Assembly: GCA_001939945.1 (NCBI GenBank)
Contig: MOEB01000018.1
Coordinates: forward strand, 1-64,000
Length of the DNA: 64,000 nucleotides
Source of the DNA: Aerophototrophica crusticola
Lineage (GTDB): Bacteria > Pseudomonadota > Alphaproteobacteria > Azospirillales > Azospirillaceae
Direction: 5' to 3'
Numbering within the stretch: position 1 is the stretch's first letter; each line of letters starts with the position of its first letter. The translations under genes and the position numbers were made by a program. A model generated the notes under the pieces. It saw only the letters and a list, made by a program, of their open reading frames with translations. It had not been told where the DNA came from and ran no database searches. Below, piece by piece: positions 43,535 to 50,943 of the stretch.

Positions 43535-43863
43535 TGGAAGTTTTAGGACACGGATGTACGCGGATGCCTCAATGGCCCTGGGGATCGGGTGCCGCGGACA
43601 TGCACAACAGTTCTTGGATATGGGTGCCGGAAACATTCACGGACACGCACTTTGCACACACGAACATTCACAAGAGAATAAATGCGGCCTCGCCGCAACT
43701 CGGTAGCGCCGCAGGCATTGTCCTTCTTGTTTTTGTGTGTGTTCGTGCGTGTGTGGTGTGTGTTCGTGAATGTTTACTGTATCTCGGCGAGACACGCAGG
43801 CCCGGACACTCCATCCGCGCAAATCCGGACATGATCCGTGTCCATCCGTGTCCTGGTCCTTCC
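43535..43863. repeat. Large nested palindromic element, copy B
   Basis: Outer arms (about 43537-43576 and 43812-43863) carry GGAAG-n-AGGACACGGATG words in inverted orientation. Inner arms (about 43629-43675 and 43725-43778) carry AAACATTCACG, CACACACGAACA and TCTTGT words that pair over roughly 45 bp. The apex has TGCGGC-CTC-GCCGCA. Architecture and arm words match copy A at 33.5 kb, although the sequences are not identical. It lies just upstream of ccmA (minus strand). Confidence 0.75.
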
Positions 43864-43921
43864 GTCCGGCCGCCAGCGCTGCTGGTCCTTCCGCGCGGCC
43901 AGAACCCAAAACCAAAACCGC

Positions 43922-43966
43922 CGAAAAAAGAAACGGCCACCGCGGGGGGCAAGGTGCGGTGGCCGT
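43922..43966 (-). terminator. Strong Rho-independent terminator without an assigned gene
   Basis: The perfect 11-bp stem ACGGCCACCGC (43933-43943) pairs with GCGGTGGCCGT (43956-43966). Read on the minus strand it is followed by TTTCTTTTTTC, a strong T-run. No protein gene on the minus strand lies between it and the ornithine decarboxylase start at 44673, so it must end a transcript that is not a protein gene, or serve as a barrier. Confidence 0.8.
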
Positions 43967-44300
43967 GATCGTACCGGCCGGGGCGTGGCCGGCGAAGGGG
44001 TCTCCCCTCCCTGAAAATGGGAAGGTGCGCGAGACGGGGGGTCTCGAAACGCTGGGGCCCAGCGTTCCCCTCGCCCCCATATGGCCTGGGCCATGTGACC
44101 AAACTTGCCCCGGAAAATGGCGAAATTGTGATTTTCGGCCACAAGCGGCGGTTTCTGTCCCCCCTGTCCGCCTTTGTGACGGCCATGCCAAACCGCCCGG
44201 GACCGGCCTGTTGCATCATCGTCCCAGGCTTGCGCATTTCGCGGGCAATGCTTGAATTTATCCCTTTCGCGCCCGAACCATCCGACATATATAGCCGCTC
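43967..44300 (-). ncRNA. Candidate structured RNA upstream of the orphan terminator
   Basis: No coding frame is convincing here. The stretch nearest the terminator is rich in perfect inverted repeats: AACGCTGGG/CCCAGCGTT (44048-44066), CGAGAC/GTCTCG (44030-44046), ATGGCC/GGCCAT (44081-44094) and CTCCC/GGGAAG near 44007-44022. Together with the minus-strand terminator this suggests a small RNA. The 5' end is not known; a TATATA-like box at 44288-44293 is the only promoter hint. I found no match to tmRNA, RNase P RNA or SRP RNA motifs. Confidence 0.35.
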
Positions 44301-44389
44301 AGTCGCAGCGCACGTGCCTATGGCCCCCACACCCGCCCCCGCCAATTCCCGGCCGGGGCGGAGCCGACAACCCGGTGGGGTTATGCAAC

Positions 44390-44672
44390 GACGCAACGCG
44401 TACCCCCCGACCGTCCCTTAAACAAGGCGGCGTATTGGAGGCTACGATGGTTGATGTTGTTGTCGGTGGGCCCGCCGCGCCCGCCCGATTCCGATCCATC
44501 CGGCGGGACCTGACGGGGCGCATGTCCCCTCCTGGGAAATCCAGTATCTGACCCGCTTAGGCTTGCCGCATCCCTGGCTCCCCTGAGCGGACCCGGACCC
44601 CTTTTGGGTCCGGTTGCTGGTGCTTTCCCCCATCGCCCCTGTTTCCACCGACTTGCCGCCTCGGAGTCCCCG
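44390..44672 (+). promoter_or_regulatory. 5' leader of the ornithine decarboxylase gene (speF-motif position)
   Basis: An unusually long leader precedes the decarboxylase start. It holds a possible leader peptide (44447-44551) with GGAGG 5 nt upstream, and then a hairpin CCGGACCC (44594-44601) / GGGTCCGG (44607-44614). The 'speF' RNA motif is known upstream of ornithine decarboxylase genes in alphaproteobacteria, so position and layout fit. I cannot align it to the Rfam model from memory, so the assignment is an inference. Confidence 0.5.
44447..44551 (+). CDS. Possible 34-residue leader peptide upstream of ornithine decarboxylase
   Basis: The small ORF starts with ATG at 44447 with GGAGG at 44437-44441, which is better than the site of many large genes in the window. 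Its product (MVDVVVGG, then 'RFRSIRRDLTGRM') is short and basic in the middle. In E. coli a 34-residue leader peptide, SpeFL, controls speF by ornithine-dependent ribosome stalling. Whether this alphaproteobacterial ORF is translated or related is unknown. Confidence 0.4.
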   Translation: MVDVVVGGPAAPARFRSIRRDLTGRMSPPGKSSI

Positions 44673-45803
44673 ATGACCGAGAAGATCGCCCGTTTCTTCC
44701 GCGATAACGCCCCCGCCACGCCCTGCCTGGTGGTCGACCTGGACGTGGTCGCCGAGAATTATGCCAAGCTGAACGGCGCCCTGCCGGACTCCAAGATCTA
44801 CTACGCGGTGAAGGCCAACCCCGCGCCGGAGATCCTCAGCCTGCTGGTCTCCATGGGCTCCAGCTTCGACACCGCCTCGGTGCAGGAGATCCAGTATTGC
44901 CTGGAGGCCGGCGCCACGCCGGACCGCATCAGCTTCGGCAACACGATCAAGAAGGCGTCGGACATCCGCACCGCCCACGGGCTGGGCGTGGACCTGTTCG
45001 CCTTCGACAGCATCGAGGAGCTGGAGAAGATCGCCGCCAACGCCCCGGGCGCCCGGGTGTTCTGCCGCATCCTGACCTCTGGTGAGGGCGCGGACTGGCC
45101 CCTGTCCCGCAAGTTCGGCTGCGAGCCCGCCATGGCGCGGGAGCTGCTGCTGAAGGCGGCGGCCATGGACGTGGTGCCCTATGGCCTGTCCTTCCATGTG
45201 GGCAGCCAGCAGCGCGACGTGGGCCAGTGGGACCTGGCGCTGGCCACCTGCGCCGCCCTGTTCAGGGACCTGGAGGAGCAGGGCGTGGTGCTGCGCATGG
45301 TCAATTTGGGCGGCGGCTTCCCCACCCGCTACCTGAAGGACGTGCCCACCAGCCAGCAGTATGGCGAGGCGATCAACGAGAGCCTGCGCCAGCATTTCGG
45401 CAACCGCATCCCGGAGACGATCATCGAGCCGGGCCGCGGCATGGTGGGCAACGCCGGCGTCATCCAGTCCGAGGTGGTGCTGATCTCCCGCAAGTCGGCC
45501 AACGACGACCGCCGCTGGGTCTACCTGGACATCGGCAAGTTCGGCGGCCTGGCGGAGACCATGGATGAGGCGATCAAGTACCCCATCGTCACCGACCGTG
45601 ACGGGGATTCGGCCGAGCCGGTGATCATCGCCGGCCCGACCTGCGACAGCGCCGACGTGCTGTATGAGAAGGCGGACTACCGGCTGCCCAGCAGCCTGGC
45701 CATCGGCGACCGGGTTTCCATCCTGGCCACCGGTGCCTACACCACCACCTACTCGGCGGTGAACTTCAACGGCTTCGCCCCGCTGAAGGCTTATTACATC
45801 TGA
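44673..45803 (+). CDS. Ornithine decarboxylase, group IV PLP-dependent
   Basis: This is a 376-residue fold-III PLP decarboxylase: PLP lysine Lys47 in 'YYAVKANP', 'FHVGSQQ' and 'NLGGGFPT' for phosphate binding, 'EPGRGMVGNAG', and the catalytic Cys324 in 'GPTCDSADV' supplied in trans to the partner active site. The substrate-specificity helix and length fit ornithine (or ornithine/lysine) decarboxylases that make putrescine, rather than diaminopimelate decarboxylases. CGGAG lies 7 nt before the ATG. A long structured leader precedes it, and a hairpin-string element plus terminator follow. Confidence 0.92.
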   Translation: MTEKIARFFRDNAPATPCLVVDLDVVAENYAKLNGALPDSKIYYAVKANPAPEILSLLVSMGSSFDTASVQEIQYCLEAGATPDRISFGNTIKKASDIRTAHGLGVDLFAFDSIEELEKIAANAPGARVFCRILTSGEGADWPLSRKFGCEPAMARELLLKAAAMDVVPYGLSFHVGSQQRDVGQWDLALATCAALFRDLEEQGVVLRMVNLGGGFPTRYLKDVPTSQQYGEAINESLRQHFGNRIPETIIEPGRGMVGNAGVIQSEVVLISRKSANDDRRWVYLDIGKFGGLAETMDEAIKYPIVTDRDGDSAEPVIIAGPTCDSADVLYEKADYRLPSSLAIGDRVSILATGAYTTTYSAVNFNGFAPLKAYYI

Positions 45804-45810
45804 CGCGTTG
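45804..45810. other. Junction between decarboxylase stop codon and hairpin-string element
   Basis: Only seven bases separate the TGA from the first hairpin, so the element would be the 3' untranslated region of the decarboxylase mRNA. Confidence 0.5.
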
Positions 45811-45944
45811 GCCGTTGATCGTGACCGATTAACGGCCCCCTCAGGCGCCGGGCGGGCGCATCCGCGCCCTTGGCTCACGCGACCACGAGGTCGCGGGCCG
45901 GCAGTCGCCGGCCTCCAGCGGCATGAGATGTCTCATGCCGCTGG
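45811..45944 (+). repeat. Five-hairpin element, copy 1
   Basis: It is a string of five stem-loops: H1 GCCGTTGATCG with CGATTAACGGC (45811-45835), H2 GGGCGC-ATCC-GCGCCC (45854-45869), H3 CGCGACC-ACGA-GGTCGCG (45878-45895), H4 GGCCGGC-AGTC-GCCGGCC (45896-45913) and H5 CCAGCGGCATGAGA with TCTCATGCCGCTGG (45915-45944). About 105 bp (45811-45915) is nearly identical to the inverted copy after cysK. H3 and H5 differ by paired, compensatory changes. Coding potential is absent. Confidence 0.85.
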
Positions 45945-45966
45945 TATGGCACCCGCCGACGGCCAT

Positions 45967-46002
45967 CAGGCCCGCCCCCACGACCGGGGGCGGGCCTTTT
46001 TG
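45967..46002 (+). terminator. Rho-independent terminator after the ornithine decarboxylase
   Basis: The stem AGGCCCGCCCCC (45968-45979) pairs with GGGGGCGGGCCT (45986-45997), with TTTTTG at the 3' end on the plus strand. It is the strongest canonical plus-strand terminator in the window. Confidence 0.92.
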
Positions 46003-46238
46003 TTGCGCCTGCAAAGTGTCACAGATGCTGCCGAATTGGCGGGCAGTTGCGTATTTTTTCTGCAACACAGTTGGTCAAAGGACACGCATTGGCCTTCGGG
46101 TGCCCTTGCCAGGGCCACTGAAATCCTTCTTAGTTCGCGTCGGAGAAGCGCCCCCACCGCAGGTGGCATCCCTTTTGCTGCACTGCGCCAGGATAAGAAC
46201 ATCACGCACCCAAGCCTCATAATAAGGAGCGGTCCAAA
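46003..46238. other. Upstream region of the TorF porin gene
   Basis: These 236 nt are AT-richer than average (for example around 46041-46080) and probably hold the porin promoter. AAGGAG at 46224-46229 is a good ribosome binding site for the ATG at 46239. I see no gene. Confidence 0.45.
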
Positions 46239-46943
46239 ATGACCCTGTCCCGGTTGCTCGCTTCCGCCGCCGCTGGCGCGATCCTGTTCGCCGGCGCCGC
46301 CCAGGCCGAACCCATCACCTTCTCCGGCACCGTCGCCGGCACCACGGACTACGTGTTCCGCGGCATCAGCCAGACGGACGAAGATCCCGCCATCCAGGCC
46401 GGCATCACCGTGAGCCATGAGAGCGGCTTCTTCGTGGGCGCCTGGGGCTCCAACGTGGATGATGACTTCATCCCCGGCTCCAACGTGGAACTCGACCTGC
46501 TGGCCGGCTACAGCAACGAGGTCGGCGACCTCGCCTACAGCTTCATCGGCACCTGGTACACCTACCCGGGCCAGGACGACGGCATCGAGGCCAACTACTT
46601 CGAGCTGGGCTTCACCCCGTCCTATACCATCGACAAGGTCAAGCTGACCGGCCAGGTCTGGTGGAGCCCGGAGTACGCCGGCACCGCGGGCGGCAACAGC
46701 TGGTACTTCAACGGCGGCGCCGCCCTGGCCGCCACCGACGACATCAGCCTGTACGCCAACGTCGGCTACTCCACCTTCGAGGAACTGCCGGACTACTGGG
46801 ACTGGCAGGTCGGCGTCGCCTACACCTGGGAGAGCCTGACCTTCGACGTGAAGTACACCGACACGAACGAGAAGTTTGTTGGTCCCAGCGGGAGAGTCAT
46901 CTCGGATGAGCGCGTCGTCGGCACGGTGACCTTCGCGTTCTGA
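46239..46943 (+). CDS. TorF-family putative outer-membrane porin
   Basis: This 234-residue precursor has a signal peptide (1-23, cut after 'AAQA'). The mature part is all beta, beginning 'ITFSGTVAGTTDYVFRGISQ', the family hallmark (TIGR02001). Alternating aromatic strands and a C-terminal 'VVGTVTFAF' ending in Phe are typical of barrel proteins. It should form an outer-membrane channel of unknown specificity. It is flanked by terminators on both sides and so is monocistronic. Confidence 0.92.
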   Translation: MTLSRLLASAAAGAILFAGAAQAEPITFSGTVAGTTDYVFRGISQTDEDPAIQAGITVSHESGFFVGAWGSNVDDDFIPGSNVELDLLAGYSNEVGDLAYSFIGTWYTYPGQDDGIEANYFELGFTPSYTIDKVKLTGQVWWSPEYAGTAGGNSWYFNGGAALAATDDISLYANVGYSTFEELPDYWDWQVGVAYTWESLTFDVKYTDTNEKFVGPSGRVISDERVVGTVTFAF

Positions 46944-46952
46944 TCCGGGTGC

Positions 46953-47005
46953 CAGCGTCAGGTCCATGGCGGCCGGTCCCTTCGCGGGGCCGGCCGCTGA
47001 CGCTT
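46953..47005. terminator. Bidirectional terminator hairpin between TorF and patatin genes
   Basis: A two-step perfect stem: outer AGCGTCAG (46954-46961) with CTGACGCT (46997-47004), inner GCGGCCGG (46969-46976) with CCGGCCGC (46990-46997). It lies between two convergent stop codons. T-runs are short, so efficiency is uncertain. Confidence 0.7.
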
Positions 47006-48058
47006 TCAGAAATAGTCGTTCACGATGTCGATGCTGGTGCGCTGGCCAACGTCGTCGAAATGCCTGGCCAGCCAATCCTGCCCGGCGCGGCGGCCGAGGG
47101 TGAACAGGTGCTCCAGGAAATCCGGCTCCGCGTTCAGCTTGCTGGAGGCGTGCAGGTCCGCCAGCTCCTTGTCGCCGGACACGCGGTGCATCAGCACGTG
47201 CTTGTACTCGCGGGCGTCCAGCCGCCCCGTCTCGATCAGGCGGGTGACGAACTGCACGGCCCGCATCTCCCGCATCAGGCTGGAGTTGAAGGTGATCTCG
47301 TTGACCCGGTCCATGATCTCGAACGGGGTCATGGGCACGCCCGGCCGGTTCAGCGGGTTGATGGCCACCAGCACCACGTCCCGGCTTCCGCTCTCATAGA
47401 ACAGGGGCCACAGGGCCGGGTTGCCCATATAGCCGCCGTCCCAGTAATGCCGCCCCTGGTACTTCACCGCCTGGAAAAGCTGGGGCAGGCAGGCCGACGC
47501 CAGCACCGCCTCCACGCAGACCTCCGGCGTGCGGAACAGCCGGTTCTTGCCCGTCTCCACGTCGGTGGCCGACAGGAACAGCCGGATGCCGCCGTCCCGG
47601 CGCACGGCATCGAAATCCACCACGTCCTTCAGCAGCCCGCGCAGGGGGTTCAGGCCATAGGGGTTGGTCTGGTAGGGGGACAGGAACAGGTTGCCGATGC
47701 TGGCCAGGGCATAGCTCGGCGTATCGTCGATGCGCCACTTGCCCGTCAGCCGGGACCACCAGCTCCGCCGGAAGGGGGAGGTACGGCCCAGGGCGCCCAG
47801 CCGGCGCCAGAACTCCGCCAGGTCGGCGCGGGCCCCCTCCGCCCCACCCCGGGCATAGCCGGAAGCCAGGACCACCGCGTTCATCGCCCCGGCGCTGGTG
47901 CCGCTGATCGCCTCCGGCTCGATCCGGCCGTCCTCCAGCAGGGCATCCAGCACACCCCAACTGAACGCCCCGTGGGAGCCGCCGCCCTGCAGGGCCAGGT
48001 TGACGCGCTTGCGCGGATGGTCCTCGGGACGGGGGTCGTGGGGCAGGGGCTGGGTCAT
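47006..48058 (-). CDS. Patatin-like phospholipase family protein
   Basis: The 350-residue protein has all patatin catalytic elements: oxyanion 'LQGGGSHGAFSWG' (23-35), nucleophile Ser55 in 'GTSAGAMNA' and the DGG motif 'YWDGGYMGNP' (about 214). It hydrolyses acyl esters of lipids. No signal peptide is evident, so it is probably cytoplasmic or membrane-associated. It is divergent from the flagellar-rod-like gene at 48181 with 122 nt between them, which contain the CCTATCCC octamer (48147-48154). Confidence 0.93.
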   Translation of the reverse strand: MTQPLPHDPRPEDHPRKRVNLALQGGGSHGAFSWGVLDALLEDGRIEPEAISGTSAGAMNAVVLASGYARGGAEGARADLAEFWRRLGALGRTSPFRRSWWSRLTGKWRIDDTPSYALASIGNLFLSPYQTNPYGLNPLRGLLKDVVDFDAVRRDGGIRLFLSATDVETGKNRLFRTPEVCVEAVLASACLPQLFQAVKYQGRHYWDGGYMGNPALWPLFYESGSRDVVLVAINPLNRPGVPMTPFEIMDRVNEITFNSSLMREMRAVQFVTRLIETGRLDAREYKHVLMHRVSGDKELADLHASSKLNAEPDFLEHLFTLGRRAGQDWLARHFDDVGQRTSIDIVNDYF

Positions 48059-48180
48059 GTCGCCATGGGGGTGGTGGGCGGGCGTGCCATCCTAGCATCC
48101 CCCGGCACCGCACGGTTGCATATCACGGGCTTGCCCTGGGATGGGACCTATCCCATAGTTCGGGGCAAGGGAGATCGTCC

Positions 48181-48588
48181 ATGGGACCTGCCGCCTCCAT
48201 ATCCCTCTCCGGCGCTTTCGCGGCCGGCAACCGCCTGGGCATCTCGGCCCAGAACGTCGCCAATGCGCGCAGTATCGGCGCGCGGCCGGGGGTGGAGGGG
48301 CAGCTCCCCTACCAGCCGCAGGCCCCGGCCCAGCAGGCCGTCGCCGGGCCGGACGGGCAGGGGCTGGGCACCCGGGTGGTGGCCCGGCCGGTGACGCCGC
48401 CCTTCCTGGCGGAATTCCAGCCGGACTCCCCCTCCGCCGATGCCGAAGGGCTGGTCGCCGCCCCCAACGTGGACCTGGCCGGGGAGCGGGTGGAACAGCT
48501 CGGCTCCCTGCGTTCCTACCAGGCCAACCTGGCGGTGCTGCGCGCCCAGGGGAAGATGGAGCGTGAGGCCATGGACATCCTGGCCTGA
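48181..48588 (+). CDS. Small flagellar rod/hook-like (FlgC-type) protein
   Basis: The 135-residue protein looks like a flagellar rod protein. The N-terminus 'GAFAAGNRLGISAQNVANA' matches the 'LxAxxxRLxVxANNxANA' helix. The C-terminus 'VEQLGSLRSYQANLAVLRAQ' followed by 'KMEREAMDILA' matches the second coiled-coil helix. A Pro/Gln/Ala-rich middle separates them. No other flagellar gene lies within the window, so it is an orphan rod-like protein. It may serve the flagellum, or be a domesticated relative. Confidence 0.75.
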   Translation: MGPAASISLSGAFAAGNRLGISAQNVANARSIGARPGVEGQLPYQPQAPAQQAVAGPDGQGLGTRVVARPVTPPFLAEFQPDSPSADAEGLVAAPNVDLAGERVEQLGSLRSYQANLAVLRAQGKMEREAMDILA

Positions 48589-48626
48589 CACGCTCCCCGT
48601 AAGCCTTTCCGACAGATGGTGAAGGA

Positions 48627-48706
48627 CCCCGGCCCGGGCGCGGTCGCCGGGCCGGGGACAAGTGCGGGCCAGCTCCGGCGGCATGGGCCACTGTCCATGC
48701 CGCCGG
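48627..48706. terminator. Two hairpins between convergent genes
   Basis: CCCCGGCCC (48627-48635) pairs with GGGCCGGGG (48649-48657), and CCGGCGGCATGG (48675-48686) pairs with CCATGCCGCCGG (48695-48706). One probably serves the rod-like gene and the other the PEP-CTERM gene. T-runs are lacking. Confidence 0.55.
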
Positions 48707-48715
48707 CCACAGGCA

Positions 48716-49465
48716 TCAGGCAGCCTTGCGGCGGCGGCGCAGGGCGCCGGCGGCCAGCAGGCCCGCGCCCAGCAGGCCGAGGGTGGCCGGCTCGGGCACC
48801 TGGGCCAGGACGACGCCGTCGATGCCGAAGCCGTCGTTCCCGGCGGTCTGGGTGAAGGTGATGCTCAGCAGCTCATAGGTGGCGCCCAGGCCGAAACCGA
48901 CGAAGAAGTTGGTGCCGCTGTCCAGCGACCCGCCCTTGCCGGACACGCCCAGCGGCATGTCGATGGTCTGGCCCGTGGCCTTGACCTTCAGCTTGGCCGA
49001 CACGTCGTTCACGTCGGTCAGGTAGAAGCCCACATGGGTGAAGCCCTTGCCGCCGGCCGCGGCGTCCCAGGTCACGGTCTTGTAGTCGTTGCTGTCCAGC
49101 CAGTTGGCGCCGCCGACCATGTCGTAGCGGCCGCCGAAGTTCTTCGGGCGGGTGGCGGCGTTCAGCACGCGCAGGCCGGACACGCCGGTGTTCTGCCCGG
49201 CGGTGGTGCCGGTGAAGGTGCCGACCTTGGTGTTGATGCTGTTGGCGTTGCTGCCGGGGGTGTAGGTCTCGAAATCCTCCATGGAGATGGTCTGGAGGCC
49301 CAGCAGCTTCAGGTAATCGGCGCCCTTGGCAAGGGTGGAAGCCTTATTCGCCTCGGTGGTCGGGGGGCTGACATAGATGTCCACCAGCCCGATGGCGGCG
49401 GCGGGGGCGGACAGGGCCGTGCTGAAGGCCAGCGCGCCGGCCAGGGTGAGCAGGGTCTTCTTCAT
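48716..49465 (-). CDS. Secreted PEP-CTERM sorting-domain protein
   Basis: This 249-residue precursor has a signal peptide (1-26, 'MKKTLLTLAGALAFSTALS') and a beta-rich extracellular body with many Asn/Thr/Gly. Its C-terminal sorting signal is 'VPEPATLGLLGAGLLAAGAL' followed by an Arg/Lys cluster. Such signals are processed by an exosortase, and the proteins often go to the exopolysaccharide matrix. No exosortase gene is in this window. GGAGG before the ATG at 49465 supports that start. Confidence 0.9.
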   Translation of the reverse strand: MKKTLLTLAGALAFSTALSAPAAAIGLVDIYVSPPTTEANKASTLAKGADYLKLLGLQTISMEDFETYTPGSNANSINTKVGTFTGTTAGQNTGVSGLRVLNAATRPKNFGGRYDMVGGANWLDSNDYKTVTWDAAAGGKGFTHVGFYLTDVNDVSAKLKVKATGQTIDMPLGVSGKGGSLDSGTNFFVGFGLGATYELLSITFTQTAGNDGFGIDGVVLAQVPEPATLGLLGAGLLAAGALRRRRKAA

Positions 49466-49689
49466 TGTTTCCTCCAACGGGACGGGGTGTCCGGACCCCT
49501 TGTTTCCAAGAAGCGTGCCAAGTCATCTGAGTCCTGCAAGATCAATGGCTTGGTTGCATGCCGCCGCCGCCATGGCCGGGGCTTGTAAGAAATCCCGACA
49601 CGTCCCTACGCCATCCGCGGCTTGCGCTTCCGCCGCGATGGGTTTATCCAGGGTTTCACAAGCCAGAACCGTTTTTTGGGGCCTCTCCC

Positions 49690-50943
49690 ATGGCCGAATC
49701 CCCTGTCCCCACCGCGCTTGCGGGCAAGCGGGTCCTGCTGGTCGTGTCCGGCGGGATCGCCGCCTACAAGACGCCGGAGCTGGTCCGCCGCCTGCGGGAG
49801 CGGGGCGTGGCCGTGCGCTGCGTGCTGACCAAGGGCGGGGCCCAGTTCGTCACCCCCCTGGCCCTCCAGGCGGTCAGCGAGGAGAAGGTCTATACGGAGC
49901 TGTGGTCCCTGACCGACGAGTCGGAGATGGGCCACATCCAGCTTTCCCGCCAGGCGGACGTGCTGCTGGTGGCCCCGGCCAGCGCCAACATCCTGGCCCG
50001 CATGGCCCATGGGATGGCCGACGATCTGGCCAGCACGGTGCTGCTGGCCACGGACAAGCCGGTGCTGGTCGCCCCTGCCATGAACGTGCGCATGTGGGAC
50101 CACCCGGCCACCCGGGCGAACCTGGACCTGCTGAAGGCCCGCGGCGTGGGCGTGATCGGCCCCAACGAGGGGGCCATGGCCTGCGGGGAATACGGCTTCG
50201 GCCGGATGAGCGAGCCGCTGGAGATCGTCGCCGCCCTGGCCGACTTCTTCGCCAGCCGGGACGGGCCGAAGCCCCTGGCCGGCCGCCACGCCCTGGTCAC
50301 GTCCGGCCCGACGCATGAACCCATCGACCCCGTGCGCTACATCGCCAACCGGTCCAGCGGCAAGCAGGGCCACGCCGTGGCGGCGGCCCTGGCCGATTTG
50401 GGCGCCCGCGTCACACTCGTCTCCGGCCCCGTCACCCTGCCCGACCCGGCTGGTGTCAGGGTGGTGAAGGTGGAAACGGCGCGGCAGATGCTGGACGCCT
50501 GCGCCGCGGCGCTCCCCGCCGACATCTTCGTCGCCGCCGCCGCGGTGGCCGACTGGCGCGTGGCGGCAGAGGCCGGTCAGAAGCTGAAGAAGGACGGCTC
50601 CGGCCCGCCCACCCTGGTGATGGCGGAGAACCCGGACATCCTGGCCAGCCTCAGCATTCCGGGACCGCAACGACCTGGGCTGGTGGTCGGTTTCGCTGCC
50701 GAAACAAACGACGTGCTGGCGTATGCGAGGGCCAAGCTGGCCCGCAAGGGTTGTGACTGGATCGTCGCCAACGACGTGTCGCCGGCCACCGGCACCTTCG
50801 GCGGTGACCGCAACAGCGTCCACCTGATCCGCTTACACGGGGACCCCCAATCCTGGCCCGACCTGCCGAAGGCGGAGGTGGGCCGCCGCCTTGCCGCCGC
50901 CATCGCCGACCATTTCGCTTCTGGAAAGAGTGCCGATGCCTGA
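49690..50943 (+). CDS. coaBC: Bifunctional CoaBC (4'-phosphopantothenoylcysteine synthase/decarboxylase)
   Basis: The 417-residue bifunctional enzyme makes 4'-phosphopantetheine for coenzyme A. The N-terminal CoaC flavoprotein (about 1-195) has '[17 protein letters not shown]', '[21 protein letters not shown]', 'PAMNVRMW' and the catalytic Cys in '[10 protein letters not shown]'. The C-terminal CoaB synthetase (about 200-410) has '[20 protein letters not shown]' and 'GFAAET'. Its last 8 nt overlap dut, an arrangement common across proteobacteria. Confidence 0.96.
   Translation: MAESPVPTALAGKRVLLVVSGGIAAYKTPELVRRLRERGVAVRCVLTKGGAQFVTPLALQAVSEEKVYTELWSLTDESEMGHIQLSRQADVLLVAPASANILARMAHGMADDLASTVLLATDKPVLVAPAMNVRMWDHPATRANLDLLKARGVGVIGPNEGAMACGEYGFGRMSEPLEIVAALADFFASRDGPKPLAGRHALVTSGPTHEPIDPVRYIANRSSGKQGHAVAAALADLGARVTLVSGPVTLPDPAGVRVVKVETARQMLDACAAALPADIFVAAAAVADWRVAAEAGQKLKKDGSGPPTLVMAENPDILASLSIPGPQRPGLVVGFAAETNDVLAYARAKLARKGCDWIVANDVSPATGTFGGDRNSVHLIRLHGDPQSWPDLPKAEVGRRLAAAIADHFASGKSADA

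Noticed and set aside
43966-44300. Identity of the structured minus-strand region as tmRNA, RNase P RNA, SRP RNA or 6S RNA
   Set aside because: The diagnostic conserved motifs of these RNAs are not seen. The region is therefore listed only as a candidate RNA of unknown type.
43770-44421. Overlapping open frames of 130-160 codons on both strands in the long gap before ornithine decarboxylase
   Set aside because: None has a ribosome binding site, signal or family resemblance, and several run through the palindrome. The region reads better as repeat, structured RNA and leader.
44673-45803. Assignment as diaminopimelate decarboxylase (lysA)
   Set aside because: Length (376 residues), the N-terminal 'TPCLVVDLDVV' and the C-terminal Cys motif fit the shorter ornithine decarboxylase branch better, and the leader position supports it.
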